From Robertmurraya dakarensis (lineage in GTDB: Bacteria > Bacillota > Bacilli > Bacillales > Cytobacillaceae): 64,000 nt of DNA. The notes under the pieces were generated by a model. It was not told the origin of the DNA, searched no databases, and saw nothing but the letters and a program-made list of their open reading frames with translations. The DNA is taken from contig NZ_LT707409.1 of the NCBI RefSeq assembly GCF_900156875.1, forward strand, positions 842,113 through 906,112. Reading direction: 5' to 3'. Shown piece after piece: positions 26,765 through 34,881 of this stretch (position 1 is the stretch's first letter; each line of letters begins with the position of its first letter). A program made the position numbers and the translations under genes.

Positions 26765-26792
26765 TTAACAAATCTCCCAGGCTTATTTATTT
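26754..26792 (+). terminator. Riboswitch expression-platform terminator
   Basis: Perfect 13-bp stem GCCTGGGAGATTT / AAATCTCCCAGGC with AAC loop, followed by TTATTTATTTT. Its left arm is shared with the last conserved block of the aptamer, so ligand binding and termination are mutually exclusive. Confidence 0.9.
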
Positions 26793-26834
26793 TAAAGAAA
26801 TAATTCTATTAAAAATAAGCGATGAGGTGGAAAG

Positions 26835-27851
26835 ATGAAGAAGAAACGAATGTTGTTAGGTATTTTGTTGGGAATGTTATTGTTTACTACAGCCTGTGGG
26901 AATTCGGGAGGAAGTGAGGTAAGCGGGGAGGATAAAAAGGATCCTATTAAAATTGGTTTTAGTGCGCTGCCAAGCTTTTATTTATGGCATTTAATTGAAG
27001 AAAAAGGATTCTTCGAAGAAAAAGATGTGGAAGTTGAATTAGTCTGGTTCCCGGTCTATTCAGATTCTCTTGCAGCTCTGAATACTGGAAAAATCGATGG
27101 GAACAGCCAAGCTTTGCTTGATACAATCGCTCCTTTAGCCGAAGGAATTGACTTAAAAACTGTTTTCATTATGGATAATTCCAATGGCGGCGACGGTTTG
27201 GTTGCAAGTGACGGAATTACTTCCATTCAAGATTTAAAAGGAAAGAAAATTGGAACTGAAATCGGAACGATCGCACATTTCTTTATGCTTACGGCATTAA
27301 ATGATGTGGGGTTAAAAGAATCAGATATTCAGTTCACCAATTTATCGATAGCGGATGCTGGGAATGCATTTTTATCCGGTCAACTAGATGCAGCCGGTCT
27401 TTGGGAGCCATCCTTAAGCAAAGCAGTAGAGAAGAAAGGGGCACATAAACTTGTTTCTTCTGCAGATTATCCTGGGTTGATCTCGGATGTATTTGTCGTA
27501 CGAGGCGAAGTTGCTAACGAACGAAAAGAAGAGGTTGAAAAGATTACCGCTGCATGGTTCGAGGGGATTGAGTATTTAAAAAATCATTATGATGAATCAA
27601 TCGAAATTACCGCAGATGCGGCAGAGATCTCAACAGCGGAATTAGATTTAGGAATGCAAGGATTCAGGTTATTTACAGTAGACGAAAACCAAGCGGCCTT
27701 TAAGGAAGGAAGCAGCTACGAATCCTTCTATTATACAGCAGAAGAGAATGCTAAATTTTTGAAAGACTTAGAATTCATTGACGAGATTCCTGACTTTAGT
27801 GGATTTGTTGATCTATCCTTTATAGAAAAAGAGTTAGAAAAAAATGAATAG
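26835..27851 (+). CDS. ABC transporter substrate-binding lipoprotein, NitT/TauT (SsuA) family
   Basis: Captures a small ligand outside the membrane for the importer encoded by the next two genes. 338 residues; lipobox LLFTTAC (Cys about 21), then the family opening KIGFSALPSFYLWHLIEEKGFFEEKDVEVELVWF and the IADAGNAFLSGQLDAAGLWEPS hinge-region text. Related proteins bind nitrate, taurine, sulfonates or guanidine-type compounds, so family alone does not name the ligand; the upstream guanidine-I-type riboswitch points to guanidine or a derivative. GAGGTGG precedes the ATG. Confidence 0.92.
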   Translation: MKKKRMLLGILLGMLLFTTACGNSGGSEVSGEDKKDPIKIGFSALPSFYLWHLIEEKGFFEEKDVEVELVWFPVYSDSLAALNTGKIDGNSQALLDTIAPLAEGIDLKTVFIMDNSNGGDGLVASDGITSIQDLKGKKIGTEIGTIAHFFMLTALNDVGLKESDIQFTNLSIADAGNAFLSGQLDAAGLWEPSLSKAVEKKGAHKLVSSADYPGLISDVFVVRGEVANERKEEVEKITAAWFEGIEYLKNHYDESIEITADAAEISTAELDLGMQGFRLFTVDENQAAFKEGSSYESFYYTAEENAKFLKDLEFIDEIPDFSGFVDLSFIEKELEKNE

Positions 27852-27867
27852 GGAAGGAGGAGAAAAA

Positions 27868-28674
27868 ATGAAGAAAAACAAGTGGAATAAACTGTTAGCT
27901 ATTCGAGAAGATATTCCGAAAAAGTGGTATCTTTTGGGGATTTTGTTTACCTTTATTTTCCTTTTTATTATATGGAATGCTCTCAGCTTCATGAAGTTAG
28001 TTGATGAAGTATTTCTGCCTACCCCAGTTGAAGTCGTTATTTCGTTCATACTATCGATGGTCGATTCCGCTTATTGGGGAGAAATTGGCATTAGTGTTTA
28101 TCGAGTATTTATGGGGTTTCTCCTCGCATGTTTGGTTGGAATTCCACTGGGGATCCTTGCAGGAACATTTAAGTTCGCAGAATCTCTCATCATTCCGGTA
28201 TCAGAATTTATCCGTTATATGCCTGCAGCCGCGTTCATTCCTCTCATCATGGTATGGGTAGGAATCGGAGAACCAGCAAAAATTCTCGTTATTTTTATCG
28301 GTTGTTTCTTCCAGCTTGTGTTAATCGTCGCAGATGATACAAACCGAATTAGTAAAGATTTGCTATCAGCCTCTTATACTCTCGGGGCCAATCGCTTTCA
28401 AGTGATTACTAGAGTTATCATTCCTGCTATGCTTCCAAAATTAATGGCAACTATGCGCTTAATTATGGGGTGGGCTTGGACTTATTTAGTCGTGGCGGAA
28501 CTAGTAGCTGCTGATAGTGGTTTAGGCTATTCCATTATGAAGGCCCAACGATTTTTGGATACAGAATCCATTTTTGTAGGAATCATTGTTATTGGATTAT
28601 TAGGTTTGATTATTGACCGATGTTTTGCCATGGCGAATAAAAAATTATTTCCTTGGGCTGAAGGAGGGAACTAA
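27868..28674 (+). CDS. ABC transporter permease, NitT/TauT family
   Basis: 269 residues, six membrane helices, from ATG 27868 behind GGAAGGAGG (16 bp after the binding-protein gene). The EAA loop that contacts the ATPase reads ASYTLGANRFQVITRVIIPAMLPKL, and the preceding GEPAKILVIFIGCFFQLVLIV is typical of SsuC/TauC permeases. Forms the membrane channel, probably as a homodimer. Confidence 0.93.
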   Translation: MKKNKWNKLLAIREDIPKKWYLLGILFTFIFLFIIWNALSFMKLVDEVFLPTPVEVVISFILSMVDSAYWGEIGISVYRVFMGFLLACLVGIPLGILAGTFKFAESLIIPVSEFIRYMPAAAFIPLIMVWVGIGEPAKILVIFIGCFFQLVLIVADDTNRISKDLLSASYTLGANRFQVITRVIIPAMLPKLMATMRLIMGWAWTYLVVAELVAADSGLGYSIMKAQRFLDTESIFVGIIVIGLLGLIIDRCFAMANKKLFPWAEGGN

Positions 28675-29472
28675 ATGGGAGTGGCATTGAAATCAGAGAT
28701 CATCCAAGTTAGGAAAGAGCAACCGGAGATTGATATTAGAGGATTATCAAAAGTATATCAAACAAAAAATAATCGTTTTGAAGCACTAAAAGATGTCTCT
28801 TTACATGTGAACAATGAGGAATTCGTCTCTATATTGGGTCCTTCAGGCTGCGGTAAGTCAACGATTCTTCGTATCCTGGCCGGACTGGAAGAAGCATCCT
28901 CCGGGAATGTAAGAGTAGCTGGTCATGAAGTAACAGGACCAAGTGCTGAAAGGGGAATGGTGTTCCAATCGTATACCCTATTCCCTTGGCTGACAGTTCG
29001 TGAAAATATTGAATTTGGGCTTAAATTGAAAGGATTAAAAGCAAAAGAGCGAAAAGAGATTTCTGATAAATATTTAGAGCTAGTTGGCTTGGAACGATTC
29101 GCGAACTCGTATGGCAAAGAGCTTTCAGGAGGAATGAAACAGCGGGTAGCCATTGCCCGATCAATGGCCAATAGTCCTGATGTGCTATTAATGGATGAAC
29201 CATTTGGCGCACTTGATGCACAGACGAAACAATCCATGCAGCATCTATTATTGGATATTTGGAAAAAGGAAAAAACCACCATTGTGTTTATCACCCATGA
29301 CATTGATGAATCGTTGTTTTTATCACAGCGAATTTATGTGATGGATGCAAGGCCGGGGAGAATTTCAGAAGAAATTGATGCCGATCTGGGGTTATTTAAG
29401 GACGGCGAATTAGTCGATGTCGATCGGTTTATGAAAATGAAGAAACATATTATTTCATTGTTAAAACATTAA
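28675..29472 (+). CDS. ABC transporter ATP-binding protein, NitT/TauT family
   Basis: 265 residues. Walker A GPSGCGKST, Q-loop VFQSYTLFPWLTV, signature LSGGMKQRVAIARS, Walker B VLLMDEPFGALD, H-loop FITHDIDE. The ATG follows the permease stop by two bases (TAAATG), so translation is coupled. Powers import of the ligand bound by the lipoprotein. Confidence 0.95.
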   Translation: MGVALKSEIIQVRKEQPEIDIRGLSKVYQTKNNRFEALKDVSLHVNNEEFVSILGPSGCGKSTILRILAGLEEASSGNVRVAGHEVTGPSAERGMVFQSYTLFPWLTVRENIEFGLKLKGLKAKERKEISDKYLELVGLERFANSYGKELSGGMKQRVAIARSMANSPDVLLMDEPFGALDAQTKQSMQHLLLDIWKKEKTTIVFITHDIDESLFLSQRIYVMDARPGRISEEIDADLGLFKDGELVDVDRFMKMKKHIISLLKH

Positions 29473-29590
29473 AATATCAAGATAGTTTTTAAAAGAAGGG
29501 GGAGTGTTGATCATTCCGTATTATCTGGCCAAACAGAAGTGCATCAACTGTTACCTTGTTCTTAAAGATTAAATTGAGAGGAGAATTTAT

Positions 29591-30505
29591 ATGAATATAT
29601 TGGTTACTGGTGGAATGGGGTTTTTAGGAAGCACTTTAGTGAAAATGCTTAGAGAAAGAGGAGATCGTGTCATTAGTTTTGATCGTAAAGCCATTGAGAG
29701 TGATGACCATCAATTAACGTATGTACAAGGGGATCTGCTTGACTTTTCCCTTTTACTCGAAACGATAAAGAAGTACGAAGTCGAAAGAATCATACATACT
29801 GCAGCGATTTCTCATCCTGCTGCAGCAATTGATATTCCGTATCAAACTGTGTTGACGAATGCCGTTGGGACTACGCATGTGTTTGAGGCTGCCCGTCTAA
29901 GTGGTATTAAGCGTGTGGTGAATTTAAGTTCTGAATATGCTTACGGGAATAATGAGCATTTGGTAACTACAAATGAGGATATTCCCTTGCATCCAACGGG
30001 TGTATATGGAGCAACGAAGGTTTTCACAGAAAAACTTGCAGGTGGTTATCGAAATCATTATGGAATGGAGATTCCTTCACTGCGTCCCGGTTGGATATAC
30101 GGACCAGGGCAGTTCATGCAATGTTATATGAAAACGCTCCTTCGCAATGCGATTGATGGAGTGCCGACGATTGAGCCGGAAGGTAGGGATCACGGCTTCC
30201 AATACGTTCATGTCAGGGATGTCGCTCAAGCATGTATTTTAGCGTGTACAGTGGATTCATTGGACACTTATGTTTATTCCATTACGGCAGGTGACAAAAT
30301 TGCTTACGGTGATTTAATTGGATTGGTAAAAGACTTATATCCAGAAGCAAAGATTGACGTTGGCGAAGGAAATTTCTCGGTAATAGATCGTTATGCGACA
30401 ATCGATATTTCTAGAGCAAGGAAAGAACTGGGGTATCAGCCTGTCTATGATCTTAAAAGCGGCGTAGAAATGTATGCGAAGTGGTTAGAATCCCATCCAT
30501 ATTAA
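29591..30505 (+). CDS. NAD-dependent epimerase/dehydratase family oxidoreductase
   Basis: Extended short-chain dehydrogenase, 304 residues. Rossmann motif TGGMGFLGSTLV at residues 5-16, an acidic residue after strand 2 favouring NAD(H), active-site Tyr-Lys in YGATKVFTEK, and the substrate-binding HVRDVAQACILA. Such enzymes usually work on nucleotide sugars but some act in catabolic operons on other alcohols or acids. Here it lies between an importer and a Rieske oxygenase, 118 bp after the ATPase, so a catabolic dehydrogenase is more likely than sugar epimerisation. Inference from context only. Confidence 0.85.
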   Translation: MNILVTGGMGFLGSTLVKMLRERGDRVISFDRKAIESDDHQLTYVQGDLLDFSLLLETIKKYEVERIIHTAAISHPAAAIDIPYQTVLTNAVGTTHVFEAARLSGIKRVVNLSSEYAYGNNEHLVTTNEDIPLHPTGVYGATKVFTEKLAGGYRNHYGMEIPSLRPGWIYGPGQFMQCYMKTLLRNAIDGVPTIEPEGRDHGFQYVHVRDVAQACILACTVDSLDTYVYSITAGDKIAYGDLIGLVKDLYPEAKIDVGEGNFSVIDRYATIDISRARKELGYQPVYDLKSGVEMYAKWLESHPY

Positions 30506-30521
30506 AAGGAGAGTGTTTTTT

Positions 30522-31940
30522 ATGAATAGAAATAAATTAGCAAATCGGTATCCGCGTGCGACGGAAATCCTAGAAGAGATGAAGGACTCGATCAAGGACG
30601 GAATCATCCCGATTGGAATTTTTAATGATGAGGAAATCTATCAAATGGAAATAGAACAAATATTTGGCCGAAAATGGATCTTTCTGGGCCATGAATCGGA
30701 AATTCCTGAACAAGGGGATTATGTGCTGCGGTATATCGGAGAAGATCCTTTCATAGTCGCCAGGGATGAAAGCGGCGAAATCAATGTCATGCTGGATGCT
30801 TGCTGTCACCGAGGGGTACGGATCTGTAAGGCTGAACAAGGGAATACCTCGCATTTCCGCTGCCCCTATCATGGGTGGATTTATAAAAATAATGGAAAGC
30901 TGATCGGGATGCCAGCTCAAAGACAGGCATATAACGATTTAAATAAAGAAGATTGGGGCTTAATCCATATAAGACTAGAAATCTATCACGGTTTCATCTT
31001 TGGCTGTCTCAGTCAGGATACCCCGCCGCTTGAAACTTACTTGGCCGATCAAAAGTATTATTTGGATATGCTGTTTGGTCTGCATAAAGGCGGAGTCGAG
31101 GTGTTGGCTGAACCACAAAGATGGGTGGTAAATGCGAACTGGAAGCTGGCCGCTGAAAACTTCAGTGGTGATGATTACCACTTAATCTTTCTGCATCACT
31201 CGGCTTCCGATATTGGAGCAACACCCTATTCGATGTTCGAGAATATGAAAGGCTATCATATTCATGCCGGTAATGGTCATTGTGTCAGCATTGCATTAGA
31301 AAGGGATCAAGACGGCTCGAAAACGGAATTCCCATACTGGAATTTTCCTAAGGATATTTATAAGACTTTCGACCTCGATTCATTAGACGAAAAACAGAAA
31401 GAGATTGTCCGGGATTCAAAAGAAATGCTCGGCAATATCTATCCGAATTCCTCCTTCTTAGTGATGTCGGTAACATCTGACCAGCAATCAGAACCTGTGC
31501 CATTTTTCAGCATACGACAATGGCGGCCGCTGGGTCCAGATAAAATTGAAATTTGGAATTGGATGTTTATGTATAAAGACACACCAGAGCAATTTAAACA
31601 AGATTCATACCGGGCAGGAATGACTAATTTTAGCATGTCGGGAATTTTTGAAATGGATGATACATTAACATGGGAAACTGCTACGTGGACAGCGGGGAAC
31701 CATTTTTCTAAAAAGAATTTAAAGCTTAATTATCAAATGGGCATGTATAGAATGGGCACTGCAGAAGTAGACGATAAATGGCCAGGACCAGGAAAAGCCT
31801 ATTACCCACGTTATGGAGAAGGAAACCAAAGGTATTTATACACCTCTTATTTAAGGGATATGCTTGGTGAGGAAAAGGATCAGGAAGGAGCTGAAATCAA
31901 ACAAGATGGCAAAGACTATTCAAAATCAATTAGTAGATAA
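30522..31940 (+). CDS. Rieske non-heme iron oxygenase, alpha subunit
   Basis: Catalytic subunit of a ring-hydroxylating-type oxygenase, 472 residues from ATG 30522 (AAAGGAGAG upstream, 16 bp after the epimerase). The Rieske [2Fe-2S] cluster ligands are Cys94 and His96 (CCH) and Cys114 and His117 (CPYH). The mononuclear iron site is in NWKLAAENFSGDDYHLIFLHH: His220 and His225, with a later Asp in GIFEMDDTLTWE. Family knowledge: O2 activation with electrons from a ferredoxin and reductase. No reductase gene is in the cluster, so electrons must come from elsewhere. Substrate unknown. Confidence 0.93.
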   Translation: MNRNKLANRYPRATEILEEMKDSIKDGIIPIGIFNDEEIYQMEIEQIFGRKWIFLGHESEIPEQGDYVLRYIGEDPFIVARDESGEINVMLDACCHRGVRICKAEQGNTSHFRCPYHGWIYKNNGKLIGMPAQRQAYNDLNKEDWGLIHIRLEIYHGFIFGCLSQDTPPLETYLADQKYYLDMLFGLHKGGVEVLAEPQRWVVNANWKLAAENFSGDDYHLIFLHHSASDIGATPYSMFENMKGYHIHAGNGHCVSIALERDQDGSKTEFPYWNFPKDIYKTFDLDSLDEKQKEIVRDSKEMLGNIYPNSSFLVMSVTSDQQSEPVPFFSIRQWRPLGPDKIEIWNWMFMYKDTPEQFKQDSYRAGMTNFSMSGIFEMDDTLTWETATWTAGNHFSKKNLKLNYQMGMYRMGTAEVDDKWPGPGKAYYPRYGEGNQRYLYTSYLRDMLGEEKDQEGAEIKQDGKDYSKSISR

Positions 31941-32445
31941 GGATTTATTAGTAAGGGAAGGGGAACGGTTTCTCTATACTGAGGCAGAGATTCTCGACGC
32001 CGGTGACTACCAAAAATGGCTTACTCTTTTAACGGACGATATTGCTTATCAAATTCCAATTAGGACGACGCGGGAGCGAAATGCACACTCGTCGTTCAGC
32101 AGTCAGGCATTTCATATGAATGAGAATAAAGCTTCGTTGGAAATGCGTGTGGCTAGAGTTTATACAGATTATAATTTTGTTGAAGATCCTCCCTCAAGAT
32201 CCCGCCATTTTTTGACTAATTTTCGTTTGGTGAGTGTAGACAAGCCGAATTCGAAATGTGAGATGGTAATGAAATGCAATATGCTTATTTATCGAAGCAA
32301 ATTTGACTTCGTCTCCCATGATGTTCTTTCGGGTGAACGGGAGGACACGTTAAGAAAGGAAGACGGCAGGTGGAAACTGGCGAAACGAACGGTTTATCTT
32401 GATCATACGACGATGGGCATGAGCAATTTAGCGATATTTTTATAA
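31906..32445 (+). CDS. Rieske oxygenase, beta subunit
   Basis: Small structural subunit with NTF2-like fold, about 179 residues from ATG 31906, overlapping the alpha gene by 35 bp in another frame. Family text: FLYTEAEILDAGDYQKWLTLLTDDIAYQIPI, ARVYTDYNFVEDPPSRSRHFLTN and KRTVYLDHTTMGMSNLAIFL. Presence of a beta subunit implies an alpha3beta3 enzyme of the aromatic ring-hydroxylating class rather than a simple alpha3 demethylase. The AAGGAG is rather far upstream, so the exact start could be the TTG at 31864. Confidence 0.92.
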   Translation: MAKTIQNQLVDKDLLVREGERFLYTEAEILDAGDYQKWLTLLTDDIAYQIPIRTTRERNAHSSFSSQAFHMNENKASLEMRVARVYTDYNFVEDPPSRSRHFLTNFRLVSVDKPNSKCEMVMKCNMLIYRSKFDFVSHDVLSGEREDTLRKEDGRWKLAKRTVYLDHTTMGMSNLAIFL

Positions 32446-32460
32446 AAGGGGGTTCCACAC

Positions 32461-32685
32461 TTGAAACAAAACAAACAAGAAATTAGGATTTCAAATGAAT
32501 TTGCCTCGATCATCGTGAGGAAAGTTAGCACAAGAAATGGAGAAAGGCTGGAGATTGAATCACCAGGCCTTGATCTCCGAATTCGCTTAGATGCTCTCCA
32601 AATGGAGAGTATCGTTTGGCAAAAACCAGAATTTTTTTCACAGCTATTGGCCAATCCACTCGAAGCAAGAAAAATGGATTCTTAA
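32461..32685 (+). CDS. Small conserved-looking protein in Rieske cluster
   Basis: 74 residues, TTG start behind AAAAGGGGG, 15 bp after the beta subunit. Reads IRISNEFASIIVRKVSTRNG, then LEIESPGLDLRIRLDALQMESIVWQ. I recall similar roughly 70-90-residue proteins next to Rieske oxygenases, sometimes annotated as dihydrodiol dehydrogenase, which their size cannot support. It is more likely an assembly or accessory subunit. Function unknown. Confidence 0.75.
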   Translation: MKQNKQEIRISNEFASIIVRKVSTRNGERLEIESPGLDLRIRLDALQMESIVWQKPEFFSQLLANPLEARKMDS

Positions 32686-32751
32686 AGAAATCTTTGAATT
32701 ATAATGAAGGAGAGAATATCCATATTAGTTAATAAAGAGGAGGTAGATGGG

Positions 32752-33570
32752 ATGATTGTGTGGAAGGATGAAAATCTGACCCTTTTTCGCAGTGTGTTAT
32801 ACGAGACGATTTCTTCTGTTCTTGTCACGGAAGATTGTGTCATTGTTGTGGATCCTTGCTGGCTGCCGCATGAAGTAGAAGAAATCAAGCAGTACGTGAA
32901 AGAGGTTATAGGAAGCCGGCCGCTTTACTTACTATTTACTCATTCGGATTATGACCATATTATCGGCTATAGAGCCTTTCCAGAAGCAAAGGTTATCGCA
33001 AGCCATGCTTTTGATACAAAATCGCTAAACGACAAGGAAGACATTATCGAACAAATTAAGGAATTTGATGATGAATATTATGTATCTAGAAACTATGAAA
33101 TTGACTATCCGAAAGTGGATCACCCTATTAAAGGAGAAGAAGTCAGTTTTTCAATCGGAAATACGAAATTAACTTTCTTTCAAGCACCAGGGCATAATGA
33201 CGATGGAATGTTAACAGTCATAGAGCCTATGGGGATTATTATAGCCGGAGATTATTTTTCTGATATCGAATTTCCTTATATATATTTTAGCAGCTATGAG
33301 TATGAAAAAACGGTATTAAAACTGGACTATATCTTAGAACACTATCCTATCAATTTGCTGGTAACGGGTCATGGAACTCCTACAAGGGATTTTGCTGAAA
33401 TGAAAAAAAGACAGCATGATTCATTAGATTATATACATAAGATGCGAGAGTTCGTTGTAGAAGAAAATAAAGAAAGCATAGATCAAATAATTGAGGGCTG
33501 TAAGTTTCCGAGAAACATGAAGAAGTTTCACAAGAACAACCAATTACTATTTAAATCTGAATCTAAATGA
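32752..33570 (+). CDS. Metallo-beta-lactamase-fold hydrolase
   Basis: 272 residues from ATG 32752, which has GAGGAGG eight bases upstream; an ATG at 32704 would add 16 residues without a site. Metal motif THSDYDHIIG (His64-x-Asp-x-Asp68-His69 region), then the later GHNDDG (His), GDYFSD (bridging Asp) and TGHGTPT (His), all in the right order for a binuclear site. Relatives are glyoxalase II, lactonases and quinone-type hydrolases. In this cluster it may open or hydrolyse a product of the oxygenase. Inference from context. Confidence 0.88.
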   Translation: MIVWKDENLTLFRSVLYETISSVLVTEDCVIVVDPCWLPHEVEEIKQYVKEVIGSRPLYLLFTHSDYDHIIGYRAFPEAKVIASHAFDTKSLNDKEDIIEQIKEFDDEYYVSRNYEIDYPKVDHPIKGEEVSFSIGNTKLTFFQAPGHNDDGMLTVIEPMGIIIAGDYFSDIEFPYIYFSSYEYEKTVLKLDYILEHYPINLLVTGHGTPTRDFAEMKKRQHDSLDYIHKMREFVVEENKESIDQIIEGCKFPRNMKKFHKNNQLLFKSESK

Positions 33571-33643
33571 ATTTTTTGGGGGAAATTAAATTGATCAAGA
33601 ACAGTGTTACACGTACTCTGCGATCGTTCGGAAGGGCTAATCG

Positions 33644-34225
33644 ATGACATCAGAGCAAATTATGGAAGTATCTTTAAAGCATTTTGCCAAAAATGGTTAT
33701 GAAGGTGCGTCATTGGCACAGATTGCAGAGGATGTTGGGATTAAAAAACAGTCTATTTATACCCATTTTAAAGGAAAAGATGATCTGTTTCTACAGTTAT
33801 TGAGGGATGCGAGTGAGAATGAAATAAGATTTGTTACTAATTTTATTGAATTTAACAAGACTCGGCCAGTCAAGGAGTTTTTATATGATTTTCTGTTGCA
33901 GTGCATAGATCGATATAAAAAGAATGATTCTAATAAGTTTTGGATTCGTACGGCATTTTTTCCACCCAACCATCTTAACGATATCGTAATGAAAAATGTG
34001 AATGAATACCTCGATAAGGTACAAGAACTTTTGATTTCGATTATAAAAAAAGCTATGGATGAAGGAGAACTTGGTTCAAAAATCAGTGACAAACGAGCTG
34101 CTGCTGCATTCTTAGGAATTTTAGATGGAATATTGGTTGAAATGGTATATGGCGGGGTAGAACGACTACAGAAAAGACTGACTGCCTCTTGGTCTGTATA
34201 CTGGTATGCACTTTCAAATCAATAA
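33644..34225 (+). CDS. TetR/AcrR-family transcriptional regulator
   Basis: 193 residues. N-terminal helix-turn-helix SLKHFAKNGYEGASLAQIAEDVGIKKQSIYTHFKGKDDLFLQLL is textbook TetR; the C-terminal ligand domain is unassigned. Lies 73 bp after the metallo-hydrolase on the same strand, so it probably reports on the same pathway. Its ATG overlaps the TGA of a possible 18-codon leader (TTG 33591 behind GGGGG), suggesting translational coupling. No own strong ribosome binding site. Confidence 0.92.
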   Translation: MTSEQIMEVSLKHFAKNGYEGASLAQIAEDVGIKKQSIYTHFKGKDDLFLQLLRDASENEIRFVTNFIEFNKTRPVKEFLYDFLLQCIDRYKKNDSNKFWIRTAFFPPNHLNDIVMKNVNEYLDKVQELLISIIKKAMDEGELGSKISDKRAAAAFLGILDGILVEMVYGGVERLQKRLTASWSVYWYALSNQ

Positions 34226-34353
34226 GTGCTGATATTAGCAGCGGAAGCTTAGGATGAACTTATTGCTTCCTGCTTCAATTTCTATTCGACACAGCCATTA
34301 CACCCACTTATCCTAATGTCTGAGATTCAAAAATTCTTTATAATTTACATATA

Positions 34354-34381
34354 AGGCCACCCTCAATAAAAAAGGGTGGCC
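34354..34381. terminator. Terminator between tetR and small membrane genes
   Basis: Stem AGGCCACCCT / AGGGTGGCCT around an A-rich loop. Serves the convergent regulator and the minus-strand membrane operon. Confidence 0.7.
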
Positions 34382-34396
34382 TGAATACACTTGTTT

Positions 34397-34510
34397 TTAA
34401 TTTTCTCTAAAAAGCTCCATGAACGCATGGAAAATTTCTATTCCTTGATAGGCAAATAGAGATAATGATGTTAACGATAAAAAGCCGATAATAATGAATC
34501 GAATCCACAT
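34397..34510 (-). CDS. Single-helix small membrane protein (37 aa)
   Basis: ATG 34510 preceded by AAAGGAGGACAAA, a near-ideal site. 37 residues, MWIRFIIIGFLSLTSLSLFAY then a short amphipathic tail. It follows the next gene on the same strand after 33 bp. Too short for most gene callers. Unknown role. Confidence 0.65.
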   Translation of the reverse strand: MWIRFIIIGFLSLTSLSLFAYQGIEIFHAFMELFREN

Positions 34511-34542
34511 GAAATTTTGTCCTCCTTTGAATAATGAATAGG

Positions 34543-34881
34543 TTAATTCCTTTGATCAAAAGAGGGAACAATCACATAATTCGATTGAAAGTATACTGGG
34601 GTCAGCAAACGAAAAATTCTTCGATAGTAAACCAAATTGCCGTTAATATATGCAATCGCTATGAATAACGTTAATAAAATAAAAGCAGAAGACCATGCCC
34701 CTGGAAAAGTGTGCTTCTTTGAATCGTCGATTGGCGAATCGCCGATTTCGCTAAAAAAAGTATACGCTGCTGCTTCTTCTTGTACAGCATTTATTTTCAA
34801 TCCATCTTTAAGGCTGTTAAATTGCTCATACGAAAAAATAGAGATTAGTAATATTAAAAGATACCCAATATACTTATTCAA
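34543..34881 (-). CDS. Two-TM membrane protein of unknown function
   Basis: 112 residues if started at TTG 34881, which has AAAGGAGG nine bases upstream and begins NKYIGYLLILLISIFSYEQF. The longer reading from GTG 34923 has no site. Two membrane helices (about 4-20 and 62-82) flank an external loop with EEAAAYTFFSEIGDSPIDD. Not recognised. Upstream gene of a two-gene minus-strand operon. Confidence 0.6.
   Translation of the reverse strand: MNKYIGYLLILLISIFSYEQFNSLKDGLKINAVQEEAAAYTFFSEIGDSPIDDSKKHTFPGAWSSAFILLTLFIAIAYINGNLVYYRRIFRLLTPVYFQSNYVIVPSFDQRN

Noticed and set aside
26835-29472. Taurine/sulfonate uptake (ssuACB) assignment for the ABC genes
   Set aside because: The family fits, but no FMN monooxygenase or sulfur genes are adjacent, and the upstream riboswitch belongs to the ykkC class, which does not respond to sulfur status.
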